Origin: Myxococcales bacterium
GTDB lineage: Bacteria > Myxococcota_A > Polyangia > Haliangiales > Haliangiaceae
Length of the DNA stretch: 64,000 bases
Reading direction: 5' to 3'
Assembly (NCBI GenBank): GCA_016717005.1
Contig: JADJUF010000039.1
Span: 558,001-622,000, forward strand
Positions 33,449 to 43,431 of the stretch are shown piece after piece. Under the pieces are notes generated by a model that was given only the letters and a program-made list of their open reading frames with translations, did no database searches and was not told the DNA's origin. Each line of letters opens with the position of its first letter. The first letter of the stretch is position 1. The translations under genes were made by a program, and so were the position numbers.

Positions 33449-36400
33449 TCACGGGACCAGCTGCTCGAGGAACGCGATGCCGTCGGCGTTGGCCTTGACC
33501 AGGCCCAGCGCCAGGTTGGCGGTGCGGCGCGCCATCACCGGCCCGCGCTCGGCGACCTTGCCCAGCGCCACCGTCGCCGCCGCCCGGCCGGCCTCGGTGC
33601 GGGCCAGCATCACGAACGCCGCGGCCGCGGCCAGCCGGCGCATCGAGTTGGTCTCGGCCCGCGCCAGCAGCTGCGCGAGCTGCTCGGGCGAGTTGACGAC
33701 GGCGTAGGCCGCGCCCAGCGACCCGATCAGCGCGACCCGCACGTCGTGCGAGGGATCCGCGAGCAGCGGGGTGAGCAGCTTGACCGCCGCCGGCGCGTCG
33801 CGCTCGACCAGGCCGATCGCCGCCGCCGCCGCCTGGGCGCGCGCGCGCTCGGCCCGCGCGCCCAGCGCCCGGCCGAGCCGGGCCACGACCGCGTCCTTGG
33901 GCGCGACCCGCGCCAGCGTCGTCAGCGCGAGCTGGCGCAGCTCGGGATCGGGATCGCGCACGGCCAGCGCCAGCGCGCGATCGAGCTCGGCGGCGTCGAG
34001 CTTGTCCTGGCTGCCGCCGAGGCGATCGAGCACCGCCCGGCGGACCTGCGGATCGGCGTCGGCCAGCGCCGCCGCCACGGTCGCCGACACCCGGACGCCG
34101 GTCGCCAGCGCGGTGTCGACCGCCTCGACCCGCACCAGCGGTGACGAGTCGGCGATGGCCTGCTCGACCAGCTCGGTCGTGCCGATCGCGCGGCCGGTGC
34201 GCAGCAGCAGCAGCCGCTCCGACTCGTCGCCGGTGGCGAACGCCTTGATCAGCGCGGCGCCGGCGGTCTTGGGCGCCTCGGTCGCCAGCCCCGCGATCGC
34301 GCGGATCGCCACCGCGCGGACGTCGCGATCGCCATCGCCGATCAACGCGACCAGGCTGTCGCCGACGCCGGCCGACACCTTGCCGCCGCGCGCGACGGCC
34401 TGGGCCAGCACCCGCGCCGCCTCGACCCGGATCGACGCGTCCGGATCGCGGACCAGGCGGGTCGCGGCGGCGATGCCGCTGGCCCCGGGCTGGGGGCCGT
34501 CGGCGGCGCACGCGATCACCATCCGCCGCACCTCGGCCGACGGATCGTCGGCGACCTTGAGCAGCTGGCGCCGAGCCTCGGCGTTGCCGGCGGTGGCCGC
34601 CACGCACAGGCCCGCGGTGCCGATCGGGTGCAGCGCCGGATCCTCGGGCGTGCGCGCCGCGGCGACGAGGTAGTTCATGACCGGGCCCGGTTGCCGCCGC
34701 GCCATCTCGGCGAACACGGTCGCGGCCTCGCGCCGCGACCGGCCCTTGCGCTTCCACAGCTGGGCGATGCCGTCGATCGCCACGTTGGCGGACGCGCCGA
34801 CCGCGGCGGTGTTGGCCAGGCCGCGGCACGCACCGACCGCGACCTCGAGCCGGTCGTTCTTGACCAGCTTGATCAGCGCCTCCTGGGCCGGGCGCCCGAG
34901 GAAGCCCGAGGCCTCGGCCGCCGCCGCGCGCACCTCGAACGACTCGTCCTTGAGCAGGCGCTCGAGCGCCGGCGCCGCCGCGGCGACGTGGGCGCGCGCG
35001 AGCTCACCCCACCCCAGCGTCACCGCGACCCGCATCGTGCGGCTGAGCCGCTCGCCCGCGAGGCGCTGGATCTCGGGCGCGGCCTCGGCCGGCGCCGCGC
35101 GCGCGTACAGCGGCACCACCGCGGCCCGCACCGCCTCGGCCCGGGCCGCCAGCGCGGCCTTGGCCGCGGGCGCCAGCGTCGGCGCGCCGCCGGTGCCGAT
35201 GTCGAACTCCTCGAGCACGAGCTTGATCGCGAACACCCGCACGTCGGTGGTCGCGGCCTCGTCGCTCCAGACCTTCGACGCCGCCAGCGCCGCGTCGGCC
35301 GCGACCGCGCGCTCGCCGCGGATCGCGCGGCGGAGCTGGGCCTTGGCCCGATCGCGCAGCGCGGCGCCGGCGTCGGGATCGGCCAGGATCGCGGCCGCGT
35401 CGTCGACCGACGGCTCGACCTCGTCGGTCGGCGCGCCGGCGATCTCGAGCAACAGCTCGCGCCGCACCGCCGGCTCGGGATCGCGGCCGAGCGCCGCGTC
35501 GAACAGCGCGCGCGCCGCCGGCGCCGGCAACCGCCGCACCGCGGTGATCACGATCCGCCGCTGCTCGGGGTCGGCGGCCGACAGCGCCCGGACCAGCATC
35601 TCGCGGTAGGCGCCGTCCTGGCGCAGCGCGGCCGCGCCCGCGACGGTGATCGCCGCCTGGCGCAGCGCCGGCGACGGCTTGGCCAGCGCCGCCTCGACGA
35701 CCCGGACCTCGGCGTCGGCGCCGCGGGCGATCGGCGCGACCGCGGTCAGCAGCTCGGCCAGCTCGTCGTCGGTGGCGGCCAGCTTGGCGACGGCCTCGAA
35801 CCGGGCCGCGTCGCCGGTGGCGGCGTAGGCCAGGAGCGCGGCCAGGCGCGGCTCGAGCACGTCGTCGAGCGAGCCGCCCCAGCCGCCGAGGCTGGCGACC
35901 ACGTCGCGGTCGCGCAGCCGGCCCCAGGCCTCGGGCGCGATCATCGCGCGCGACAGGCCCGGATCGGCGATCACGTCGCCGAAGCCGGGCGAGCTCGGCA
36001 GCCAGTCGAACGCCGCGAGGCCCGGGCGCCCGGCCCGCACGACCACGCGGTCACCGCCGGCGCGGGTGTCGACGTCGAGGTAGGCGTGGCCGCGCTGCGC
36101 GGCCCACAGGGCGATCAGCAGCGCCACCGGCGCCGCCGCGGCGGCGATGCCGACGTTGCGGAAGAACCGGCGCGAGCGCGCCAGCACCGCGCGCTCGCCG
36201 GCCGTCGTCGGCGCGATGCCCTCGCGGTAGATCGCCCACAGCTCAGCGGCGCGCAGGCGGGCGCCGGCCTCGGCCTTCTTGCCGAGCAGCTCGTGGCCGC
36301 GCCGGGCCAGCGCCCGCTCGACCGCGGTCAGGTCGCGCACCGGCGCGATCAGCACCTCGTGCGCGAGCTGCCACCGATCGCCGATCGCGACCGCGGCGCC

Positions 36401-37363
36401 GCGCTCGGCCACGCCGCGCAGGCAGCCGTCGACGGTCGCCGGCGCCAGCGCGAGGCGCTCGGCGATGGTCGCCGCCGCCACCGGCCCCGCGGTCAGCTCG
36501 CCGAGCACGCGCAGGCCGGTGCGGGGATCGCCGCCGGCGCGGGCCGCGCCGCCGAGCCACGTCCGGACCAGCTCGCTGACGCCGCCGAGCTTGCGCAGCG
36601 CGGCCGGCGACGAGATCCGCTGGTCGCGCAGCGCGCACGCGAGCAGCTGCAGCTCGGCCGGCAGGACCCCGCGGTCGCGGTGGAGCGCCGCGGCCACGGC
36701 CTCGACCAGCCCGGCCTCGACCGGGACGCCGGCGTCGGCGAGGACCCGGCCGAGCACGTCGCTGGCGATCGCCGTCGTGAACCGCCCCAGCTCGAAGCGC
36801 GCGGTCGGCGGGAACAGCGAGCCGGTGCGGCGCTCGAGCAGATCGAGCACGTGGACCCGCGCGCTGGCGCACGCGAACACGAACCGCGCGCGCCCGCCGG
36901 ACCGACCGACCACGCGCGCGTAGACCTCGTTGAGCTCGGTGACGACCGCCTCGCCGCCGTGGGTGATCACGTCGTCGACGTCGTCGATCACGAACAGCGC
37001 CAGCTGCCCCGGCGCCAGCCCCGCGACCACCCGCGCCAGGTACGCCGACGCCGCCTCGCCCGGGGTCGTGCGCGGGCCCGCCTCGGCCATGGCCCGGGCC
37101 AGGGCGTCGGCCGGCGCGGCCGGATCGTCGGCCACGACCACCGCCACGCCCTGCTCGCGCAGCTCCGGGATCACCGCCGCGTGCAGGAGCGAGGTCTTGC
37201 CGACCCCGGCCTCGCCGTACAGCAGCCCGGCGCGGAAGCTGTCGCTGGTGATCGCGCGCACCAGCTCGTCGCGCTCGGCGTCTCGGCCGAGCAACGCGCC
37301 GCGCTCGGCCTCGCCATAGGGCGAGACGCCACGCAGGGCCGTGAGGGCGGGAGCCAGGACCAC
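33449..37363 (-). CDS. Membrane STAND/AAA ATPase with HEAT-repeat C-terminal region
   Basis: The protein has 1,304 aa from a GTG start at 37363, chosen because TATAGT lies 7 nt upstream. The N-terminal ATPase has Walker A GEAGVGKT (50-57) and Walker B LALFVIDDVDDV (121-132), followed by helical and winged-helix-like regions. One transmembrane helix lies near residue 400 (IAAAAAPVALLIALWAA). The remaining 850 residues are alpha-helical HEAT-type repeats, each with DPDP..R..A-like motifs (LVRDPDASIRVEAARVLA, ALADADPQVRRAVLDRLG). STAND ATPases act as ligand-triggered switches and HEAT repeats bind partners. It has no kinase domain, unlike the gene at 7481. It is a probable signalling scaffold in the inner membrane. 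Confidence 0.85.
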   Translation of the reverse strand: MVLAPALTALRGVSPYGEAERGALLGRDAERDELVRAITSDSFRAGLLYGEAGVGKTSLLHAAVIPELREQGVAVVVADDPAAPADALARAMAEAGPRTTPGEAASAYLARVVAGLAPGQLALFVIDDVDDVITHGGEAVVTELNEVYARVVGRSGGRARFVFACASARVHVLDLLERRTGSLFPPTARFELGRFTTAIASDVLGRVLADAGVPVEAGLVEAVAAALHRDRGVLPAELQLLACALRDQRISSPAALRKLGGVSELVRTWLGGAARAGGDPRTGLRVLGELTAGPVAAATIAERLALAPATVDGCLRGVAERGAAVAIGDRWQLAHEVLIAPVRDLTAVERALARRGHELLGKKAEAGARLRAAELWAIYREGIAPTTAGERAVLARSRRFFRNVGIAAAAAPVALLIALWAAQRGHAYLDVDTRAGGDRVVVRAGRPGLAAFDWLPSSPGFGDVIADPGLSRAMIAPEAWGRLRDRDVVASLGGWGGSLDDVLEPRLAALLAYAATGDAARFEAVAKLAATDDELAELLTAVAPIARGADAEVRVVEAALAKPSPALRQAAITVAGAAALRQDGAYREMLVRALSAADPEQRRIVITAVRRLPAPAARALFDAALGRDPEPAVRRELLLEIAGAPTDEVEPSVDDAAAILADPDAGAALRDRAKAQLRRAIRGERAVAADAALAASKVWSDEAATTDVRVFAIKLVLEEFDIGTGGAPTLAPAAKAALAARAEAVRAAVVPLYARAAPAEAAPEIQRLAGERLSRTMRVAVTLGWGELARAHVAAAAPALERLLKDESFEVRAAAAEASGFLGRPAQEALIKLVKNDRLEVAVGACRGLANTAAVGASANVAIDGIAQLWKRKGRSRREAATVFAEMARRQPGPVMNYLVAAARTPEDPALHPIGTAGLCVAATAGNAEARRQLLKVADDPSAEVRRMVIACAADGPQPGASGIAAATRLVRDPDASIRVEAARVLAQAVARGGKVSAGVGDSLVALIGDGDRDVRAVAIRAIAGLATEAPKTAGAALIKAFATGDESERLLLLRTGRAIGTTELVEQAIADSSPLVRVEAVDTALATGVRVSATVAAALADADPQVRRAVLDRLGGSQDKLDAAELDRALALAVRDPDPELRQLALTTLARVAPKDAVVARLGRALGARAERARAQAAAAAIGLVERDAPAAVKLLTPLLADPSHDVRVALIGSLGAAYAVVNSPEQLAQLLARAETNSMRRLAAAAAFVMLARTEAGRAAATVALGKVAERGPVMARRTANLALGLVKANADGIAFLEQLVP

Positions 37364-37370
37364 GGGCGGC

Positions 37371-37436
37371 ACTATACCGGTGGCGGTCGCGCATTCGCCA
37401 GCGGCAGCGGCCCACCGCGAACCGGACTGGTACACT
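37371..37436. promoter_or_regulatory. Divergent leaderless-type -10 boxes (TATAGT and TACACT)
   Basis: Minus-strand TATAGT (37371-37376) is 7 nt from the GTG at 37363. Plus-strand TACACT (37431-37436) is 7 nt from the ATG at 37444. Both starts have the same spacing and neither has a Shine-Dalgarno sequence. Confidence 0.5.
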
Positions 37437-37443
37437 GCCGCCG

Positions 37444-38874
37444 ATGACCTCTCCGCTCCCGGGTCGCGTGCTCGTGATGGCCAGCGGCGCCGCCCTCGCG
37501 CTGGCGATCGGCGGCCAGGCCGTCGCTGGCGGCCGCGATCGCACGACCGTGATCAACATCAAGCGCGCCGCCGATCCCAGCTTCGGCGGTGAGTCCTACG
37601 GCGGCGGCGGCGGCGCGGCCAGCGGCTACGTGACCCAGGAGCGCCAGGTCGAGATCGGCGCCGACGGCACGCTGCGGTTCCCGGGCGTGGCCGCGACGCT
37701 CGACGCCGCCACGGTCGAGTTCCGGAGCACGACCGATCCGAGCGGCACCCGCGTCGTCGAGCAGCGCCTGATCAACGACCTGGTCAACCCCGAGGCGCTG
37801 CTGCTGCGGCAGGTCGGCAAGCCGATCACGATCACGCTGGCGTCGGGCGAGCTGACCGGCACGCTGCGGGCGCTGGCGCCCGACGCGCTCGTGATCGACA
37901 CCGGCGATCGCGCCGCCCACATCGTCCCGCGCGGGCCCCAGATCCTGGCGATCAAGCTGGCGGCCGCGGCGATCGATCAGGAGCCGACGCTCGAGTGGCG
38001 CCTCACCGCGGCCCGGGCCGGGCGCCACGACGTGGTCGTGAGCTACCGCGCCGACGCGCTCGGGTGGCAGCCCGACTACTCCGCGGTGCTGGCCGACGAC
38101 GGCACGCTCGATCTGACCGCGTGGGCGACGATCACCAACGACACCGGCGCCGACTTCGCCGACGTCGACCTCACGCTGACCGCCGGCGGCGGCGACGGCC
38201 TGTTCGCGTCGCTGGGCCTGGCCCCGGGCCGCCCCAGCTCGACCAAGCCCCGCGCGTGGAAGATCCCCGGCAAGGTCGCGCTGCGCTCGGGCCAGGCGGT
38301 CCAGGTCGAGCTGGCGCCGAAGAAGACCGGCATCAAGCCCCGGAAGGCGCTGGTGTTCGAGGCGCTGGCCGAGGGCGCCGGCGCCGACAACGCCAGCCCG
38401 ACCTCCGACTGCGGCGCCTACGTCCCGCTCAACCCGCGCACCGGCGAGTACCTCGAGATCGACGTCGGCGTGCCGCTGCCGAGCGGCCGGGTCCGGCTCT
38501 TGCGCCGCAGCGGCCACGAGCTGACCGTGATCGGCACCGACGAGCTGCGCGCCAGCGCGACCACCGGGGTCGTGCGCGTCAGCGTCGGCGGCGGCGACGT
38601 CGGCACGATCTCGGGCGAGCGCACCCAGGTCCAGTGCCAGCCCGACGGCAGCGGCCGGTCGATGCGCGAGGACATCGAGGTGACCGTGACCAACGACGGC
38701 GCCAGCGCCGCCGACGTGGTCGTGCGCGAGTACATGTACCGCTGGCACCACTGGAAGATCCTGCGCGAGAGCGTGAAGGGCACGCGCGCCGACGACCGCG
38801 CCCAGGAGTACCGGCTCAAGGTGCCGGCCGGCGCGTCGAGGTCGGTCACCTTCACCGTGCAGTACGAGTGGTGA
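37444..38874 (+). CDS. DUF4139-type exported protein
   Basis: The protein has 476 aa with a signal peptide (VLVMASGAALALAIGGQAVA). A Gly-rich patch follows, then strands of the DUF4139 layout: RLINDLVNPEALLLRQVGKP, ITITLASGELTGTLRALAP, VVSYRADALGWQPDYSAVL and a C-terminal immunoglobulin-like part (DIEVTVTNDGASAADVVVRE, YRWHHWKI). DUF4139 proteins are of unknown function and often periplasmic. It overlaps the following DUF4139-like gene by 4 nt (GTGA), forming an operon with an ABC transporter. Confidence 0.8.
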   Translation: MTSPLPGRVLVMASGAALALAIGGQAVAGGRDRTTVINIKRAADPSFGGESYGGGGGAASGYVTQERQVEIGADGTLRFPGVAATLDAATVEFRSTTDPSGTRVVEQRLINDLVNPEALLLRQVGKPITITLASGELTGTLRALAPDALVIDTGDRAAHIVPRGPQILAIKLAAAAIDQEPTLEWRLTAARAGRHDVVVSYRADALGWQPDYSAVLADDGTLDLTAWATITNDTGADFADVDLTLTAGGGDGLFASLGLAPGRPSSTKPRAWKIPGKVALRSGQAVQVELAPKKTGIKPRKALVFEALAEGAGADNASPTSDCGAYVPLNPRTGEYLEIDVGVPLPSGRVRLLRRSGHELTVIGTDELRASATTGVVRVSVGGGDVGTISGERTQVQCQPDGSGRSMREDIEVTVTNDGASAADVVVREYMYRWHHWKILRESVKGTRADDRAQEYRLKVPAGASRSVTFTVQYEW

Positions 38875-40174
38875 ACCGGCGGCTGCCGCTGGCGGGCGTG
38901 GCCCTGGGGCTCGCGGCCGGGTGCCTGGGCCGCGCCGCCCCGCGCGCGGGCGCCGGCGGCGGCGACGCGCTGATCACGCTCTACCGTGACGGCGCGCTGA
39001 TCGAGGAGCGCGTGCCGGTCGCGCTCGACGGCGCCGGCCGGGGCACGATCGCGCTGACCACCACCGCGATCGCCCGCGACGGGCTCGAGGTCGAGGGCGT
39101 CGACGCCGCGGTCACGACCTGGAGCTGGACCCAGCCCCACGCCGGCGACGCCGTGGTCGCGCGGATCGGGGCCCGGACCGTCGCTGGGCGCCGGCTCGGG
39201 GTCGAGCCCGACGGGCGGGTCGCGGTCGCGACCGCCGACGGCGTCGTGATCGCCAGCGCCGCGCAGCTCGAGGGGCCGACGCCGGCGATCGCGGTGACCA
39301 GCCCGGCCCGCGACCGCACGATCACCGTCGCGATCCGCTACCGCACGCCGGCGCTCAGCTGGGCCGCCGGCTACACGCTCGTCGACGAGGGCGCCGGCCG
39401 CGGGCGCCTGCACGGCGCGCTGCGCCTCGACAACCGCACCGGCCGACGGTGGCGGCGGGCCGACGTCGGCCTGCTCGACGCGCCGCTGCCGACCGAGCCC
39501 GGCGCCGCCCTGCCCCGCGACCGCGCGATCCTGCCGGTCGGCCGCGCGCTCGCGATCGGGCCCGGCCCCCAGCGCCTCGATCTGGGGCTGACCAACCGCG
39601 CCATCCCGCTGCAGCCGATCCTGGTCTACGACCCGGTCGGCACGCGCCTCGACGGCCTCGGCATGCGCCCCAACGACGATCCGCGGTTCGGCGTCGAGCG
39701 GTGGTCGCCCCAGGTCGAGGTCAGCGTCAGCCTGGCGCTGGCCCAGGTCAGCGCGGCGCCGCTGCCGTCGGGGCCGATCCGGATGTTCGGGCTCGACGCC
39801 GACGGTCAGCTCGCGTGGCGCGGCGAGGGCCAGCTGCTGCCGCCGGCCGACGGCGCCGCGCGCACCGTCGCGATCGCGATCGGCCGCTCGACCGAGGTGA
39901 CCGGGCGGCGGACCCAGTCGATGTTCGAGCTCGACCACGCGCGCGAGCGGCTGATCGAGGAGTACACGCTCGAGTTCGACAACGCCGGCGCCCAGGCGGT
40001 CACGCTCGAGGCCCGCGAGCACATGTACCGCGGCCGGTGCTGGCAGCTCGTGTACTTCTCGACCGCCGACATCGGCAAGCAGGGCGAGCAGCTGGTCAGC
40101 CTCCGCACGGTCGTGCCGGCCCGCGGCCAGGCCAAGATCGTCTACCGGGTCTCGTACAAGTGGAACATCGATCT

Positions 40175-40193
<19 letters not shown>
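38871..40193 (+). CDS. Second DUF4139-like protein, lipoprotein
   Basis: The protein has 440 aa from a GTG start overlapping the previous stop. The signal peptide has lipobox LAAGC (Cys18). It shares the layout of the preceding protein: a strand block (RTITVAIRYRTPALSWAAGY), a middle block (LRLDNRTGRRWRRADVGLLD) and the same terminal block (LEEYTLEFDNAGAQ-type, EAREHMYRGRCWQL, KIVYRVSYKWN). The pair is probably a diverged tandem duplication. The gene overlaps the ABC ATPase gene by 19 nt, tying it to the exporter. Confidence 0.75.
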
Positions 40194-40918
<725 letters not shown>

Positions 40919-40919
40919 C

Positions 40920-42173
40920 ATGGTCGACGGACGCGCGCTCCTGGCCTGGGCCGATCTCGACGAGCGCCGCCGCCGCGGCAGCCGACCGAGCGGCGCGCTG
41001 GTGCTGGCGCTGCTCGCGGGGCTGGGCCTGGCCGCGCTCGCGCTCGCGCGCGACGGCTGGCTCGACGGCGCCCGGGTCGCGCCGGGGCCGGTGTACCTGA
41101 TCGCGGTCGCGCTGGTCGCGCTGGTCCCGACGATGATGATGGCGCCGCACCGGATGTTCTGGCGCGCCGACGCGGCGATGGTGGCGCGCCTGCCGATCCC
41201 CGGCGGCGCGCTGTGGTGGGTCGCGCTGGTGCGCGCGGTCCGCGGCGCCGCCCTCGGCGTCGTGGTCGCGGCGCCGACCGCGATCGTCGCGACGATCGCC
41301 GACGCCGGCACCGGCGCGCGGTTCGCGGCGGTGATCGCGGCGCTGGCGGTGGTCGCGGCCGCGCTCGTGCCGGCGGTGTGCGTCGGCGCCGCCCACGTCG
41401 TCGCGTCGGGGCAGGCCGCGGCCGCGACCCAGGCCCTCGGCGGCGATCAGCAGGTCCCGACCACGACGCTCCTGGGCGCGCTGCCCGGGGCCACGATCGC
41501 CGGGGTCGTGCTCGCCGCCGCGGCGACCGGCGGCTGGATCGCCGACGGCGCCGGCGCCCAGGGGCCGCTGGTGCTGGCCGGGCTCGCGCTCGCCGCCGCG
41601 CTCGCCGCCGCCGCCGCCACCGCGGCCGCGCCCCGGGTCTACCCGCGGGCGATGCGCGAGGTCGCCGCGCTCGATCGCCAGCTGCTCGCGCACCTCGAGA
41701 TCGATCGCGCCACCGCGGTCGAGCGCGCGGCCGGCGCCCGGCTCGGCGGCGACGCCAGCCGCGTCTTCGATCGCCTGGCGCGGCTGACGCGCCGGCGCTA
41801 TCCGCTGTTCGCGCTGGCCGGCGCCGGCGCCGCGATCGCGCTGGTCGCGCTCGGGCTGGGCCGGCCCGCCGACGCCGACGCCTGGCTGGCGATCACCGCC
41901 GGCGCCGCCGCCGCGATCGCGGCGACGCTCGCGCGCGCGACCGGCCAGCCGCCCCTCGAGCTGGCGCGGTCATCGGCGACGCTGCCGCTGGCCCCCGCCG
42001 CGATCACCCGGGCCCGCCGGGCGACCGTGGCGCTGTGGCTCGCGGTCTGGACGCTCGCGCCGACCGCGATCGCCGTCGCGACCAGCCCGCGGCCGGCGAC
42101 CACCGGGGCGCTCGTCGCCGTCGGCGCCGCGATCGGCACCGCCCTCGGCGCGCTGCGCCGCTCACGCGCCTGA
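40920..42173 (+). CDS. ABC transporter membrane protein (putative permease)
   Basis: The protein has 417 aa with about ten hydrophobic segments (GALVLALLAGLGLAALALA, VYLIAVALVALVPTMMM, ALVAAALVPAVCVGAAHV-like, ALVLAGLALAAALAAAAATA, LFALAGAGAAIALVALGLG and others). A cytoplasmic loop near residue 90 carries MVARLPIPGGALWWVALV, resembling ABC-2 exporter permeases. It starts 1 nt after the ATPase stop, so the two subunits form one transporter. The sequence is extremely Ala-rich. No substrate can be inferred. Confidence 0.8.
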   Translation: MVDGRALLAWADLDERRRRGSRPSGALVLALLAGLGLAALALARDGWLDGARVAPGPVYLIAVALVALVPTMMMAPHRMFWRADAAMVARLPIPGGALWWVALVRAVRGAALGVVVAAPTAIVATIADAGTGARFAAVIAALAVVAAALVPAVCVGAAHVVASGQAAAATQALGGDQQVPTTTLLGALPGATIAGVVLAAAATGGWIADGAGAQGPLVLAGLALAAALAAAAATAAAPRVYPRAMREVAALDRQLLAHLEIDRATAVERAAGARLGGDASRVFDRLARLTRRRYPLFALAGAGAAIALVALGLGRPADADAWLAITAGAAAAIAATLARATGQPPLELARSSATLPLAPAAITRARRATVALWLAVWTLAPTAIAVATSPRPATTGALVAVGAAIGTALGALRRSRA

Positions 42174-42183
42174 CGGCGAGCGC

Positions 42184-42401
<218 letters not shown>

Positions 42402-43292
42402 TCGGCGTCGCGCCCGGCCTGGCGCAGATCGAACAGGCCGATCACCTCGGTGCGCGCGCCCGGCTCGACGTTGGCGATGAAGCGGGTCACCGACGACACG
42501 ATGAAGTACAGCCCGAGCCCGGCCCCGGCCGCCTCGCTCGACCCGCGCGGCCGCCCGCGCTCGGCGCGCGCGCGCTGCAGGTGATCGACGATCGCGCCCT
42601 TCACCAGCGCGCCGAAGCGATCCTCGACCGACACCGCGAAGTGGCGGCCGTCCGACGCCCACCGCAGCCGCGCCGGCGCCGCCACCCGCGCGAGCAGATC
42701 GGTCGGCAGCTGCGGCGCGTCGCCGAGCGCGGCCGCCGGCGCGTCGTACATCGCGTTCATCAGCAGCTCGTCGACGACGCTCTCGACCCGCGCGACCATC
42801 GGCCGGCGGGCCCCGGCCTCGCGCGCCGACGCGGTCACGGCCAGGAGCGCCGCGCGCTTCTCCTCGTAGTTCGCGACCTCGAGCTCGGTCACGCGCACGC
42901 CCCACGCCAGGTACTTCTCGAGCCCGAAGATGTCGCCCGACGACAGCTTGCCGGACGTGACGACCAGCTCGGCGTCGTCGGGCTCGTCCTCGCCGGTGAT
43001 GACGTGGTTGCACCCCTCGGCGCGGAGGCCGTCGACGGTGCCGTCGTCGGCGAGCGACACCCCGACCACCAGCATCGCGCGCCCCGAGGCCAGCGCGGCG
43101 CGCTCGGCCGGGGTCATCCCGTCGTGGGTCGGGCGATCGATCACGACCAGCGTCGGCGCGTTGGCGATCGCGCCGACCTCGTCGACGAACTCGACCTCCG
43201 CCCCCGCCGCGTGCAGCGACCGTCGCAGCGCCCTCCGGAGCGCCACGCTCCGGGTGACGCATACGGCTCGGACCGGGCCGGACATCTGCCAC

Positions 43293-43424
43293 AGGATACC
43301 AACTCGACGCCGACGGCGTCAATGCGACGGGAGAGCACCCCCACCTACCTGGCGTCCGCCACCCCGCCCGGGTGATCGGGTTGGATGCCGGGCTTGCGCA
43401 TCCGACCGCCAGCCCTGTTACGAT
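43293..43424. promoter_or_regulatory. Divergent promoters with -10 boxes TATCCT and TACGAT
   Basis: Minus-strand TATCCT (43293-43298) is 7 nt from the ATG at 43285. Plus-strand TACGAT (43419-43424) is 7 nt from the ATG at 43432. The 146-bp intergenic region between the two start codons contains no other supported feature. Confidence 0.5.
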
Positions 43425-43431
43425 GATTTCG

